A stretch of DNA of 39,273 nucleotides from Deltaproteobacteria bacterium (GTDB lineage: Bacteria > Bacillota > Desulfotomaculia > Desulfotomaculales > JAGUVT01). Where the stretch lies: positions 1-39,273 of the forward strand of contig JAGUVT010000087.1 in NCBI GenBank assembly GCA_020062745.1, written 5' to 3'. The notes beneath the pieces are model-generated. The model did not search any database, was not told the origin of the DNA, and saw only the letters and a program-made list of their open reading frames with translations. Position numbers and translations under genes: made by a program. Positions 17,070-26,024 of the stretch are shown piece by piece (position 1 is the first letter of the stretch; every line of letters begins with the position of its first letter).

Positions 17070-17904
17070 TTCTACCTCCTGGAACACCCCGTTTTCCGCA
17101 TTTCTTCATTTCTTCTACAACCTTATAGGGAACAGTAACTGCACCTAACTGACCTCCATCCTTATGGCCAGGACCGTGGTAATCGGATCCGCCGGTAACA
17201 AACAGGCCCATATCCCGCGCCTGCCGGCAATAGCAGGCCGTCAGCTCCCATGTATGACCGGGATAATAAGCCTCCAGGCCAAGCAACCCTTCCGCCACCA
17301 GACCAGGCAGTAAATCGTAGCAGTTAGATATTCCCGGGTGAGCAAGCACCGGCACTCCGCCAGCAGCCCGAATCATACGCACAGCCATCGCCGGCGCATA
17401 CTTGAAACGGGGAACATACGCCGGACATCCTTTACCGATATATTTCTCGAAAGCATCGGCTATTGTCCTGACCGACCCGAGTTCTATCAAAGCCCGGGCT
17501 ACATGAGGCCGCCCAACTGAACCGCTACCTGATATGGCAAGCACCTGTCCCATTGTTATGGCAAATCCCATCTCCTTTAATTTCTGCACCATCCTGCTTA
17601 TCCGCTCCAGCCTGGTGGATCTTAAAAAGGTCAGTTGAGCAAGAAAATCCAATTCATGCAAATCAACAAAGTAGCCCAAAATATGCACCTGTCTATCCTG
17701 GTAAACAGTACTTAACTCAACACCTGGTATAACTTCCAACCCGGCCGGCCGGGCCGCATTAAGAGCCGGCTCAATACCTTCAATAGTGTCGTGATCGGTA
17801 ATAGCAACCGCCTCCAGACCCAAATGCAAGGCCTGTTTGACGACTTCTTCCGGTGTAACGCTACCGTCAGAAGCAGTAGTATGAACGTGCAAATCAACAG
17901 GCAT
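17047..17904 (-). CDS. PHP-domain phosphoesterase
   Basis: 285 residues of the polymerase-and-histidinol-phosphatase fold, opening VDLHVHTTASDGSVTPEE (HxH metal ligands), then AITDHDTIEG near 35, IPGVELST near 58 and VHILGYF near 74; later VPVLAHPGIS near 188 and TGGSDYHGPGHKDG near 247 supply further metal ligands. This is the TrpH/YciV subclass, whose members act as nucleoside 3',5'-bisphosphate phosphatases or 5'-3' RNA/DNA trimming nucleases; which one applies here is not shown by the sequence. ATG at 17904 with an AGGGAG site; the 3' end overlaps the aminotransferase gene. Confidence 0.87.
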   Translation of the reverse strand: MPVDLHVHTTASDGSVTPEEVVKQALHLGLEAVAITDHDTIEGIEPALNAARPAGLEVIPGVELSTVYQDRQVHILGYFVDLHELDFLAQLTFLRSTRLERISRMVQKLKEMGFAITMGQVLAISGSGSVGRPHVARALIELGSVRTIADAFEKYIGKGCPAYVPRFKYAPAMAVRMIRAAGGVPVLAHPGISNCYDLLPGLVAEGLLGLEAYYPGHTWELTACYCRQARDMGLFVTGGSDYHGPGHKDGGQLGAVTVPYKVVEEMKKCGKRGVPGGRNEKGRAD

Positions 17905-17975
17905 AATTTTCTCCCTGATAAGAACTTCCTAATGAAAACTTCGACAACTTGTATTTAGTTTCCTTTAAGTTAAAA

Positions 17976-18009
17976 AAAACAAACCTGTTTACTCTATAGA
18001 ATAAACAGG
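17976..18009 (-). terminator. Intrinsic terminator after spoVS
   Basis: A perfect 8-bp stem CCTGTTTA/TAAACAGG (17984-18009, 10-nt loop) is followed on the minus strand by TTTGTTTTTTTT. It lies 25 bases after the spoVS stop. Confidence 0.88.
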
Positions 18010-18033
18010 CTAATTAACGGAGGTTAAAATAAT

Positions 18034-18294
18034 TTAGCGAGGCTCGACAATTAGTTTTATTGCTGTCCTTTCTTCCCCATCAATGATAATATCTGTGAAG
18101 GCAGGAATACAGATTAAGTTTACTCCACTGGGCGCTACAAACCCTCTGGCAATTGCTACTGCTTTTATTGCTTGATTCAGGGCGCCGGCGCCAATTGCCT
18201 GCATTTCGGCACATCCACGCTCCCTGAGCACACCGGCCAGAGCTCCGGCTACAGAATTTGGATTAGATTTTGCTGAAACTTTTAACACTTCCAC
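18034..18294 (-). CDS. spoVS: Stage V sporulation protein S
   Basis: 86 residues matching the highly conserved SpoVS/Alba-like fold: EVLKVSAKSNPNSVAGALAG at the start, RGCAEMQAIGAGALNQAIKA in the middle, then VAPSGVNLICIPAF and ERTAIKLIVEPR at the end. Known: SpoVS influences septation and spore coat assembly and may bind nucleic acid. GTG start at 18294 with AAGGAGGT 9-10 bases upstream. Monocistronic: a SigH-like promoter lies upstream and a terminator downstream. It shows the host belongs to an endospore-forming lineage. Confidence 0.95.
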   Translation of the reverse strand: MEVLKVSAKSNPNSVAGALAGVLRERGCAEMQAIGAGALNQAIKAVAIARGFVAPSGVNLICIPAFTDIIIDGEERTAIKLIVEPR

Positions 18295-18347
18295 TTGTTC
18301 AAACCTCCTTCTTATACTAAAAAATTTCCGATTTACCTGCTCAAAAT

Positions 18348-18376
18348 ATATTCGTTAAAAAAAGGAAAATTCCTTT
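18348..18376 (-). promoter_or_regulatory. SigH-type promoter of spoVS
   Basis: On the minus strand a -35 box AAAGGAATT (18368-18376) and a -10 box AACGAATAT (18348-18356) are separated by 11 bases. Both match the SigH pattern RnAGGAwWW ... RnnGAATww, and spoVS of Bacillus is SigH-dependent. The -35 sits inside an AT-rich palindrome (AAAAGGAATTTTCCTTTT) that may also weakly terminate the ymdB transcript. Confidence 0.72.
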
Positions 18377-18405
18377 TCGTAAAAGTAAAAATATTCGTAC
18401 AATTT

Positions 18406-19173
18406 TTATTCAAAATTCTGGATTCTTTCAATACCTGTTGACTGACCTGTTTCTTCATCAATGTCAATCACCACCGCATTAAACTGAAAAGACCCGCCGG
18501 CAACTTCAAAACGCCTGGGTAACTGGGTAAGAAACTTCTCAATAATCAACTCCCTTTTTATGCCAATAATCGAATTACTGGGCCCAGTCATACCGACATC
18601 TGTAATGTATGCTGTCCCTCCTGGTAGAAGTTGTTCATCAGCAGTCTGCACGTGAGTATGTGTTCCACATACTGCCGACACTCGCCCGGCCAGGTACCAT
18701 GCCATAGCCAGCTTTTCTGAGGTAGCCTCGGCGTGAAAATCAACCAGCACTACCTGTGTCTGCTCTTTTAACTTTTTAATCAGTTCGTCTGCTCTACGAA
18801 AAGGACAATCTATACCGGGCATAAAAACCCGGCCGGACAGGTTAATTACAGCTATCCTGGTCTTGCTGCAGCTCTCGTAAATACAAGCTCCCGCTCCCGG
18901 GGTGCCGGGAGGATAATTGGCAGGTCTGATAATTCGTTTCTCCTGGTCAATAAAATTAAAAATCTCTTTTTTGTTCCAAACATGGTTGCCCATGGTAAGC
19001 ACATCCACGCCATAAGAAAACAACTCCTGTGCTATTTCCTTAGTAATACCATTACCGCCTGCAGCATTCTCTCCATTAGCAATAATAAAATCACACTTTA
19101 TATCATCCAAATTTGTCTTTACCGCCCGACGACCGGTACGACCGACAATATCACCGATCATTAGCACCCGCAA
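18406..19173 (-). CDS. ymdB: YmdB-type metallophosphoesterase (2',3'-cyclic-nucleotide phosphodiesterase)
   Basis: 255 residues of the TIGR00282 family. Metal ligands are visible in order: MIGDIVGRTGRRAV at residue 5 (Asp), IANGENAAGGNGIT near 31 (Asn-Glu), TMGNHVWNKKEI near 60 (Asn-His), VDFHAEATSEK near 144, and GTHTHVQTADEQLLPGG near 170 (His pair). Known: Bacillus YmdB hydrolyses cyclic nucleotides and affects biofilm versus motility decisions and RNase Y activity. It follows rny in the same direction, as in many Firmicutes. The start is a TTG at 19173 that gives the family N-terminus LRVLMIGD. Confidence 0.93.
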   Translation of the reverse strand: MRVLMIGDIVGRTGRRAVKTNLDDIKCDFIIANGENAAGGNGITKEIAQELFSYGVDVLTMGNHVWNKKEIFNFIDQEKRIIRPANYPPGTPGAGACIYESCSKTRIAVINLSGRVFMPGIDCPFRRADELIKKLKEQTQVVLVDFHAEATSEKLAMAWYLAGRVSAVCGTHTHVQTADEQLLPGGTAYITDVGMTGPSNSIIGIKRELIIEKFLTQLPRRFEVAGGSFQFNAVVIDIDEETGQSTGIERIQNFE

Positions 19174-19222
19174 AACCTTTTACCCCCATTTAGAAATTTA
19201 AAATTTGCTGCTAGATTACAAT

Positions 19223-19251
19223 AGGAATTCTGTCTTGGATACAGGATTCCT
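19223..19251. other. Imperfect hairpin between rny and ymdB
   Basis: An 11-bp inverted repeat with one mismatch (AGGAATTCTGT and ACAGGATTCCT, 7-nt loop) lies in the 94-base gap after rny. No clear T-run follows on the minus strand, so it may be an RNA processing or stability element and not a terminator. Confidence 0.45.
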
Positions 19252-19267
19252 GCTTTTAATACAGTAT

Positions 19268-20809
19268 CTACCTGGCATAATCCACAACCCTCGTCTCCCG
19301 GATTATCACCAGCTTGATTTGCCCCGGGTATTCCAGTTCACTCTCGATTCTCTTGGAGATATCTCTGACCAGACGAATTGCCCCCAGGTCGTCTATTTTA
19401 TCGGGCTTGACCATAATCCGTATTTCCCGCCCCGCCTGGATGGCATAAGATTTTTCTACGCCATCAAATGAACTGGCTATCTCTTCCAACTTGGTGAGAC
19501 GCTTAATATACGTTTCCAAGGTTTCCCGGCGGGCCCCCGGTCGAGCCGCGGAAACAGCATCAGCTGCTTGAACTAACACAGCTATGATGGTTCTCGGTTC
19601 CACATCCCCGTGATGGGACTCAATAGCATGAAGAATTTCTTCCGATTCACCGTATTTTTTCGCCAGGTCAACCCCAATGGTTACATGAGGCCCTTCTATC
19701 TCATGATTTACCGACTTGCCGATATCGTGCAGGAGTCCGGCCCTCCTGGCCAGTTGAACATCCACCCCCAGTTCGGCCGCCATCAATCCAGCCAGATGGG
19801 CTACCTCAACCGAATGTTTCAGTACATTTTGTCCGTAACTGGTACGAAACTTTAGCCTTCCTAACAAAATAATTATTTCGTTATGCAGGCCATGCACACC
19901 CGTATCAAAGGAAGCCTGTTCTCCGGCCTCATAGATCTGCGTGTCAACTTCCTTTTGGGCCTTTTCAACCATTTCCTCGATCCGTGCCGGGTGGATGCGG
20001 CCGTCGATAATGAGTTTTTCCAGGGCAATACGGGCCGCTTCCCTGCGAATAGGATCAAAACCGGACAGAATGACAGCTTCCGGAGTGTCATCAATAATCA
20101 GATCAATCCCCGTCAGACTCTCAAAGGCACGAATATTGCGTCCTTCCCGCCCGATAATACGCCCCTTCATCTCATCATTGGGCAGCGGTATTACCGATAC
20201 TGTAGCCTCGGCTACATGGTCGGCAGCACACCTTTGAATGGCCATGGTAACAATCTCCCGGGCCTTCTTATCCCCTTCCTCTTTAGCCCTGCTTTCAATA
20301 TCTCTGATCATAACGGCTATATCATGCTGAATCTCCTTTTCAACATCGGCAAGCAGGATTTGTTTAGCTTCTTCGGCACTAAGACCAGAAATGCGTTCCA
20401 GTTCACTTAACTGCCTCTTATGCGCTTCCGACAGCTCAGCCTTAACGGCATCAATTTCCCCTTCTTTTCTGGTTAAAGCATCTTCTTTTCTTTCAATAGC
20501 CTCAACCTTGCGATCCAAAGTCTCTTCTTTCTGTACCAGGCGCCGTTCCAGGCGCTGCAATTCTAAACGCCTTTCCTTATGTTCTTTCTCTATATCGTTA
20601 CGGAGTTTCAATGTTTCTTCCTTGGCGCTAAGAACTGCTTCCCGCTTTTTAGCCTCAGCATCCTTTTTGGCTTCTTCTAAAATTTTTCTTGCTTCTGATT
20701 CAGCCGAAGCAATTTTTGCTTCGGCCATGTATTTTCTAGCCAGATATCCAATGATAAGAGCCGCTAAGACGGCTGCAGCCATTATTAAAAAGTTACTTAC
20801 AACCACCAT
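19268..20809 (-). CDS. rny: Ribonuclease Y
   Basis: Membrane-anchored endoribonuclease that starts mRNA decay. 513 residues: one N-terminal transmembrane helix (about 5-25), a long highly charged coiled coil (about 30-190; [20 protein letters not shown]), a KH domain with [20 protein letters not shown] near 222, and an HD domain with [16 protein letters not shown] near 356 (metal His-Asp) and ESHHGDVEP near 398. Full length compared with Bacillus RNase Y. It sits between recA (upstream, separated by a terminator) and ymdB (downstream), the classical order. Confidence 0.96.
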   Translation of the reverse strand: MVVVSNFLIMAAAVLAALIIGYLARKYMAEAKIASAESEARKILEEAKKDAEAKKREAVLSAKEETLKLRNDIEKEHKERRLELQRLERRLVQKEETLDRKVEAIERKEDALTRKEGEIDAVKAELSEAHKRQLSELERISGLSAEEAKQILLADVEKEIQHDIAVMIRDIESRAKEEGDKKAREIVTMAIQRCAADHVAEATVSVIPLPNDEMKGRIIGREGRNIRAFESLTGIDLIIDDTPEAVILSGFDPIRREAARIALEKLIIDGRIHPARIEEMVEKAQKEVDTQIYEAGEQASFDTGVHGLHNEIIILLGRLKFRTSYGQNVLKHSVEVAHLAGLMAAELGVDVQLARRAGLLHDIGKSVNHEIEGPHVTIGVDLAKKYGESEEILHAIESHHGDVEPRTIIAVLVQAADAVSAARPGARRETLETYIKRLTKLEEIASSFDGVEKSYAIQAGREIRIMVKPDKIDDLGAIRLVRDISKRIESELEYPGQIKLVIIRETRVVDYAR

Positions 20810-20835
20810 TAAATCACCACTTTATCAAAATTTAC

Positions 20836-20861
20836 AAAAAAAACACCGAGTATACCTCGGT
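20836..20861 (-). terminator. Intrinsic terminator between recA and rny
   Basis: A 6-bp stem ACCGAG/CTCGGT with a 5-nt loop (20845-20861) is followed on the minus strand by GTTTTTTTTG. It lies about 165 bases after the recA stop; the 217 bases between recA and rny hold nothing else recognisable. Confidence 0.8.
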
Positions 20862-21026
20862 AGAAAACGAACAGACACTACTTTTCAAAACACCCAACAT
20901 GAAAAAAAACACCTTAGTACCAAACTAACAGTTCCCCGGAATCTAAAATTATTGTTCTATGTAAAAATAGCAGTATCCCATTCTATTTTCTCCCAGCCCT
21001 TATTGTACAGGCTTTTAAAAAAACTG

Positions 21027-22094
21027 TCAAGACCCAAACGCACTGGGCTCAAACGCACCGGGCTCATCAACACTATCTTCTACTTTGGCAGGAGTTACTT
21101 TAAAACTACCTATGTTTAAAATCTGGCGCACCTTTTGCTCGATTTCCCGGGTTACCTCCGGATGTTCTCTAAGGTACTCCTTAACATTCTCCCGGCCCTG
21201 GCCCAATCGCTCCTCATTATAAGAATACCAGGCTCCATTTTTACTGATTATATTTAGTTCTGCCGCTACATCCAGAATGCTCCCTTCCCGGGATATTCCC
21301 GCACCATACATAATATCAAAATCAGCCTGCTTGAAGGGAGGAGCCAGCTTATTTTTCACTACTTTAGCTCTGGTCCGGCTGCCGATATTATCAGTCCCCT
21401 GCTTAATATTCTCCTGCCTGCGCACTTCTAACCTTATTGAAGCATAAAATTTTAAAGCTCTACCTCCCGTAGTAGTCTCCGGCGAACCATACAAGACCCC
21501 AACCTTTTCTCTAATCTGGTTAATAAAGATAACAGTGGTGCGAGACTTGCTGATAGCACCGGTAAGCTTTCTTAAAGCCTGGGACATTAAACGCGCCTGT
21601 AAACCGACATGAGAATCACCCATCTCGCCTTCTATTTCAGCTCTCGGTACCAGCGCCGCCACTGAATCAACAACAATCATATCGATAGCCCCGCTTCGCA
21701 CCAGAGCCTCGCCAATCTCCAGGGCCTGTTCACCGGTATCGGGTTGAGAAACCAGCAGGTTCTCTATATCCACTCCCAAGTTTCTGGCATAAACCGGATC
21801 TAAAGCATGCTCGGCATCAATAAAAGCCGCTGTCCCACCCAATTTTTGAGATTCTGCGATCATATGAAGAGCTACAGTAGTTTTACCGGATGACTCAGGA
21901 CCAAATATTTCAATCACCCGGCCCCGGGGAACACCACCAACCCCTAAAGCAATGTCAAGTGCCAGGGCACCCGTTGGAATAACTTCAACATTTAACTTGG
22001 CAGAAGCTTCTCCGAGCTTCATGATTGAACCTTTACCAAACTGTCGCTCGATCTGGAGCAAAGCCAACTCCAATGCCTTCTGCTTGTCTGACAA
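21027..22094 (-). CDS. recA: Recombinase RecA
   Basis: DNA strand-exchange protein and SOS co-protease. 355 residues: [20 protein letters not shown] at the start, Walker [14 protein letters not shown] near 65, [15 protein letters not shown] near 120, [20 protein letters not shown] near 140, [22 protein letters not shown] near 195 (L2 loop) and an acidic, short C-terminus. An open frame reaches an ATG at 22124, but that part has no ribosome binding site of its own. A TTG at 22094 follows GGAGGTG by 8 bases and gives the normal SDKQKALE start, so TTG is chosen. The extension region carries the LexA box instead. Confidence 0.96.
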   Translation of the reverse strand: MSDKQKALELALLQIERQFGKGSIMKLGEASAKLNVEVIPTGALALDIALGVGGVPRGRVIEIFGPESSGKTTVALHMIAESQKLGGTAAFIDAEHALDPVYARNLGVDIENLLVSQPDTGEQALEIGEALVRSGAIDMIVVDSVAALVPRAEIEGEMGDSHVGLQARLMSQALRKLTGAISKSRTTVIFINQIREKVGVLYGSPETTTGGRALKFYASIRLEVRRQENIKQGTDNIGSRTRAKVVKNKLAPPFKQADFDIMYGAGISREGSILDVAAELNIISKNGAWYSYNEERLGQGRENVKEYLREHPEVTREIEQKVRQILNIGSFKVTPAKVEDSVDEPGAFEPSAFGS

Positions 22095-22106
22095 GAAAAA
22101 CACCTC

Positions 22107-22120
22107 CAAACATTTGTTCG
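22107..22120 (-). promoter_or_regulatory. LexA (DinR-type) SOS box of recA
   Basis: The minus-strand sequence CGAACAAATGTTTG matches the Gram-positive SOS operator CGAACRNRYGTTYC at 13 of 14 positions. It lies just downstream of the recA -10 box, over or beside the expected start of transcription, and should be bound by LexA. Confidence 0.85.
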
Positions 22121-22127
22121 CCAACTA

Positions 22128-22157
22128 ATTATATCCTCATTGTTTACGGGTTGTCAA
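22128..22157 (-). promoter_or_regulatory. SigA promoter of recA
   Basis: A perfect TTGACA (22152-22157) and a perfect TATAAT (22128-22133) are separated by 18 bases on the minus strand, in the 83-base gap between cinA and recA. Transcription should start near 22121, at the edge of the LexA box. Confidence 0.85.
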
Positions 22158-22177
22158 TAAAAATTTATCTTAAAACT

Positions 22178-23416
22178 TTATCTCGCCAGCAAATAATGGC
22201 GAAGCAGGTTTAAAGCCGCATTAACAGTACCCTGCCGGATGGCCGTCCGCGCTCCGGGAAGCCGGTATTCGCGGCAACAGGTTCCATCATCCGCTGCCAG
22301 ACAGATATAAACCAATCCTACCGGCTTGGCCGGTGTACCGCCCGAAGGTCCTGCAACACCGGTAACCGACAGTCCCAGGTCGGCGCCTGATAACTTGCGT
22401 ACCCCTTCAGCCATAACAACAGCCGTTTGTTTGCTTACCGCCCCATATTCCCGCAAAGTTTGGGCCGGTACTCCCAGTATATCCCGTTTTATGCTATCAT
22501 TATAGGCAACAACTCCACCTCTAAGATACCCTGAACTACCGGGAATACCGGTCAGCCTGGCCGCAATCAGCCCGCCGGTACAGGACTCGGCAATTCCAAC
22601 AGTAAGCCCGGCATCAAGAAGAAGTCTGCCAACCACTTCTTCCAAAACTTCTTCATCGTAGCCAAAAATATAGCCGCCCAGGCGGCGCCGTACTTTTTCA
22701 GCCAGGTCGGATACCATCTTCTCTGCCTTTTCGGCATTACCGGCTTTAGCAGTCATACGCACATGCACTTCACCCGGCATAACCAGGTAAGCAATACCCG
22801 GATTACTCTGCCTCCCTAAATCTTTAAGCTGATCCTGTACTGCCGATTCAGCAATGCCGGTAAGCTTATAAATCCTGTGTCTCGTAACCACACCCCGGCT
22901 TGCCCAGGCAGCCAAGTAGGGAGTAAGTGAACTTTCAAAGATTTCCACCAATTCCGAAGGCGGGCCGGGTAACATAAGGATTATCTTCTTGTCTTTTTCA
23001 ATTAAAATACCGGGGGCAGTGCCACGGGGATTAGGCAATACATGAGCCCCTTCCGGAAGGTAAGCCTGCTTGGTAATGCTTTCCGGCATGGCAACACCGC
23101 GTTCAGCAAAATGCGCTTTGATCCTGGCCAGAGAACTTTCATCCAATACCATTGGCAGACCTAATACATCGGCTACTGTCTCTTTAGTTAAATCGTCAGT
23201 AGTAGGACCCAGACCTCCAGTAGTAATGATCAACTCCGAGCGAGTTAAGGCCTGTCGCAAAATCATAGCCATACGCTCCCACTCGTCCCCGACCGTAGTG
23301 TGTAAAATTATTTCAATACCGATTTCAGATAGTCTACGCCCTATATACTGAGCATGAGTATTTAAAACATGGCCTAAAAGCAATTCTGAACCAGTAAATA
23401 TTAACTCCGTTCGCAT
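22178..23416 (-). CDS. cinA: CinA-type nicotinamide-nucleotide amidase / competence-damage protein
   Basis: 412 residues with the two CinA parts. The N-terminal molybdopterin-binding-like (COG1058) domain contains [15 protein letters not shown] near 8, [15 protein letters not shown] near 66 and [15 protein letters not shown] near 150. The C-terminal amidase domain (PncC) contains [21 protein letters not shown] near 274, [18 protein letters not shown] and [22 protein letters not shown] near 353. Known: the amidase recycles NMN to nicotinate mononucleotide. It is directly upstream of recA, as in many Firmicutes, but recA has its own promoter. Confidence 0.94.
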   Translation of the reverse strand: MRTELIFTGSELLLGHVLNTHAQYIGRRLSEIGIEIILHTTVGDEWERMAMILRQALTRSELIITTGGLGPTTDDLTKETVADVLGLPMVLDESSLARIKAHFAERGVAMPESITKQAYLPEGAHVLPNPRGTAPGILIEKDKKIILMLPGPPSELVEIFESSLTPYLAAWASRGVVTRHRIYKLTGIAESAVQDQLKDLGRQSNPGIAYLVMPGEVHVRMTAKAGNAEKAEKMVSDLAEKVRRRLGGYIFGYDEEVLEEVVGRLLLDAGLTVGIAESCTGGLIAARLTGIPGSSGYLRGGVVAYNDSIKRDILGVPAQTLREYGAVSKQTAVVMAEGVRKLSGADLGLSVTGVAGPSGGTPAKPVGLVYICLAADDGTCCREYRLPGARTAIRQGTVNAALNLLRHYLLAR

Positions 23417-23571
23417 TAAACATCCCTTCCAGGTTTTAATCGTGAACCACAGAAATTACAGAAGCCATCATAGGATTAAATTATAATATTAATAATATAC
23501 TTCGCCGGCTATGCTTTAAAAACCTTCCTGCCCGCTGGAAAATCTTAGCCTTAAAACACAAAATGCCGGGA
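23417..23571. other. Intergenic stretch between the FtsH-like gene and cinA
   Basis: AT-rich; presumably holds the cinA promoter. No coding signal seen. Confidence 0.4.
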
Positions 23572-23615
23572 GGAGGACTGTACAGTCTCCAAAGTATCAT
23601 CTCTCCACCAGCATT
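23564..23615 (-). terminator. Long hairpin terminator after the FtsH-like gene
   Basis: The minus strand forms an imperfect stem closed by AATGC/GCATT with internal pairing of GGTGGAGA against TCCTCC, enclosing a near-palindrome GGAGACTGTACAGTCCTCC, and is followed by TTGTGTTTT. It begins about 40 bases after the stop codon. Confidence 0.6.
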
Positions 23616-23653
23616 TCTTCCATCAACTTTGCAGGCTCACTTATGTAAAAAAG

Positions 23654-25144
23654 CTACACCCATACACCGTCTGTTATCTTATTAAGAATTGACCGGAACT
23701 GGTCACCAGTGATTTTTTCTTTTTCAAGAAGCAATTCCACCGCTTGATCAAGCGCCGGCGAAAGTCTGGCTACAACTTCTTTTACCCGCTGCTCCTGTTC
23801 CCGGACAATTTCCGTCAGCGCCTGGTGCTTCAGTTCCCGGGGCAAGCTTTCCGGACAAATTACACCCAGCTTTGACATGCCTGCTCGTACAATAACATCT
23901 GCTGTACACATGGCCTGTTCCAGATCGTTTGTTGATCCAGTGCTGCGGTTCCCCAGCAAAACCTCTTCCGCCACGGCACCACCCAGCATAATAGCAATCT
24001 GGCTTTCCAGGTAATCTTTAGTATAAAGATAAGTATCATCTTCGGGAGACTGTCGCATGTAGCCCAGCGCATCCCCGCGAGGAGTAATTGTAACCGCAGA
24101 TACCGAACCGGGCCTTACCATTTCACCAAGCAAGGCGTGCCCGGTTTCATGAACAGCCACCCTTTTCATTTCCGACCTGGAAGGTTGCTTATCAAGCTTC
24201 CCGCCCATCATTACTTTATCAATTGACTCGCTAAAATGATGCTGACTTATTTTTGTGCAGCCTTCCCGCATAGCCAGGATGGCTGCTTCGTTGGCCAGAC
24301 TTTCCAGGTGAGCGCCGGAGAAACCAAACGTTTCCCTGGCGATTACTTCTAATTCCACATCGTCAGCAAGCGGTTTATTGCGTGTATGCAGTTTTAAAAC
24401 TGAAAGTCTTCCTTCTTTATCCGGCAGGTCTACTTTCACCATCCGGTCAAAACGCCCCGGTCTGAGCAAAGCAGGATCCAGCATGTCCACACGGTTGGTA
24501 GCAGCAACCAGCAACACCCTTATGTCATCCTCTACTTTTAGGCCATCCATCTCCACCAGCAGTTGATTCAAGGTCTGGTCATACTCCATGTGGCCGACGG
24601 CCTTACCCCTCTTACCGCCGAGAATTTCGATCTCATCAACAAATATTATGGCGTTGCTTTTTTTCTGGCGAAAAGCGATTTCCCTGGCTTCCTGGAAAAG
24701 CCGCCTCACCCTTTGGGCGCCTACCCCGGCATACATTTCAATAAATTCCGAACCGCTGGCAGAGATAAAAGCAGCGTCGGTGTAGCCGGCAGCGGCCCTG
24801 GCCAGCAGCGTCTTACCGGTGCCGGGCGGTCCGGTCAGCAATATGCCCTTTAGCGGGCGTATGCCCAGACCCTTAATATCCTTGTAGTTGCGGATAAAAT
24901 CCAAAGCTTCTTTTAATTCCACAATGGCCGAATCCTGCCCGCCGATATCTGTAAAGGATGTCCCCCGGTAACCGGAAGCATCATTAAAATTCTTCTGCCC
25001 GACCAAACCCCGCACCCGGGCCAGGAAATACAGACCCACCGTAGCAGCTAAAATAAAAAGCAAAGGAGTAAGATCGTAACCCATTATACTAATAAAAATA
25101 ATCAGCGCCAGACTTAAGCCGATGGCGATCTCTTTAATAAACAC
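23654..25144 (-). CDS. FtsH-like AAA+ zinc metalloprotease without the usual extracytoplasmic domain
   Basis: 496 residues against about 600-650 for typical FtsH. Two hydrophobic segments (about 5-22 and 25-42) are joined by a turn of only a few residues (GYDLTP), so the normal external domain is missing. Then: SFTDIGGQDSAIVELKE near 63, Walker A GPPGTGKT near 103, pore region EMYAGVGAQRV (FtsH normally has FVG), Walker B IIFVDEIEILGGKRG near 162, SRH ATNRVDMLDPALLRPGRFDR near 215, zinc motif VAVHETGHALLGE near 332 and the third ligand in STGSTNDLEQA near 408. The GTG at 25144 follows GAGAGGTG; an upstream ATG at 25171 has no such site. The preceding gene may supply an external domain. Confidence 0.87.
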   Translation of the reverse strand: MFIKEIAIGLSLALIIFISIMGYDLTPLLFILAATVGLYFLARVRGLVGQKNFNDASGYRGTSFTDIGGQDSAIVELKEALDFIRNYKDIKGLGIRPLKGILLTGPPGTGKTLLARAAAGYTDAAFISASGSEFIEMYAGVGAQRVRRLFQEAREIAFRQKKSNAIIFVDEIEILGGKRGKAVGHMEYDQTLNQLLVEMDGLKVEDDIRVLLVAATNRVDMLDPALLRPGRFDRMVKVDLPDKEGRLSVLKLHTRNKPLADDVELEVIARETFGFSGAHLESLANEAAILAMREGCTKISQHHFSESIDKVMMGGKLDKQPSRSEMKRVAVHETGHALLGEMVRPGSVSAVTITPRGDALGYMRQSPEDDTYLYTKDYLESQIAIMLGGAVAEEVLLGNRSTGSTNDLEQAMCTADVIVRAGMSKLGVICPESLPRELKHQALTEIVREQEQRVKEVVARLSPALDQAVELLLEKEKITGDQFRSILNKITDGVWV

Positions 25145-25184
25145 TCTTTCACCTCTCCCGCAAAGAAACATATTTGGCTATCAG

Positions 25185-25262
25185 TTAGCGGCTAGCAGCA
25201 AAAAAGAGAAGGGATTTTTTTCTTTACCTCTCTGCAAGCTGACTGCTTATGGCTGACAGCTA
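25185..25262. repeat. Short AGCTGTCAGC/CAGTCAGCT-type repeats around a hairpin
   Basis: The gap between the 171-residue gene and the FtsH-like gene contains several related words (GCTATCAGTTAGCGGCTAGC, CTGACTGCTTATGGCTGACA) that are partly complementary. On the minus strand an AGAGAGG/CCCTTCTCT stem followed by TTTTTT may act as a terminator or attenuator between the two genes. Confidence 0.4.
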
Positions 25263-25265
25263 TTT

Positions 25266-25781
25266 CTATTTTTTATCTCTGGCAATAACCTGATCCAAAA
25301 TGTGCCCTTCACGTTTTAGCCTGAGGTAAACATAGTCATTGTCTACATAAATCTCGGCATCAGCTTTTGCCGCACCGGCTTCACGTTCAATAAAATCAGC
25401 CATATCCTGGAAGGTGCCCCGGGCAATAGCTTGATAAATAACGAATTGACTTTTATAGAAAACCTGCTGCAAAACATCATCCCTGCTATCCTGCACCGTC
25501 AGGCGGAACGCTCTGTTGCCCAGAACCCTTGCCAGATCATGCCTAACCTCCTGGTATGCCTCCATCAGATTAGCATCATCATTAAAAGAAAGAGTTAATT
25601 CTAAAATGTTTCTCTCGTTGTCGATCTGAAACGTTTTAATATCTTTATTGTTATTTAATGCCCTGGCAAGAGGTTCAGAAAAGCTGACCCGCTGGTAAAT
25701 CCACTGCCCGCCTAAAAAAATACTCATACCTGCCAGAAGGGCAAAAATAACAACCGGCACCCTCAGACCATACCATCGCAT
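25266..25781 (-). CDS. Membrane-anchored protein with an FtsH_ext-like outer domain, unknown function
   Basis: 171 residues. A positively charged start (MRWYGLR) precedes one transmembrane helix (about 8-27), so by the positive-inside rule the remaining 140 residues face outward. Just after the helix, RVSFSEPLARALNNNKDIKTFQIDNERNILELTL resembles in layout the start of the FtsH extracytoplasmic domain (ISYSEFL...V..V.I....I). No enzymatic motif is seen. ATG at 25781 with AAGGAG 8-9 bases upstream. It directly precedes the FtsH-like protease lacking that domain, so a role as its separate sensor or partner subunit is inferred; the similarity was judged by eye only. Confidence 0.6.
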   Translation of the reverse strand: MRWYGLRVPVVIFALLAGMSIFLGGQWIYQRVSFSEPLARALNNNKDIKTFQIDNERNILELTLSFNDDANLMEAYQEVRHDLARVLGNRAFRLTVQDSRDDVLQQVFYKSQFVIYQAIARGTFQDMADFIEREAGAAKADAEIYVDNDYVYLRLKREGHILDQVIARDKK

Positions 25782-25897
25782 ACCTGGTATCTCCTTCTTT
25801 GCACCTTATCAATATCTTGTCAACTTTAACATTATAGCATAAGTCAGCATTCATTTCCCCAGTAAATAAATGTTAACCTTTTTTTAGAATAGAATTC

Positions 25898-25926
25898 TTG
25901 AAAATCTCTGCACTTAATGCTATACT
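25898..25926 (+). promoter_or_regulatory. SigA promoter of gap
   Basis: TTGAAA (25898-25903) and TATACT (25921-25926) are separated by 17 bases, about 100 bases upstream of gap. The transcript would begin near 25933. Confidence 0.75.
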
Positions 25927-25940
25927 AAGCTTTGTAAAAA

Positions 25941-25963
25941 GGTGAGGCAAAATATTCCTCGCC
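25941..25963 (+). other. Hairpin in the gap leader
   Basis: A 7-bp stem GGTGAGG/CCTCGCC (one G-U pair, 9-nt loop) lies at the start of the leader. No T-run follows, so it is not a terminator; it may stabilise the 5' end of the mRNA. Confidence 0.45.
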
Positions 25964-26024
25964 CTAAAAAACAAAAAACTGGGTACGCTAAAGATAATAA
26001 TATTTAAAAAGGGGTGGTTGACTG

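Noticed and set aside
20391-21119. 242-codon plus-strand frame, Ser-rich, opposite rny
   Set aside because: It mirrors the coiled-coil codons of RNase Y on the other strand and continues across the recA terminator; no family resemblance.
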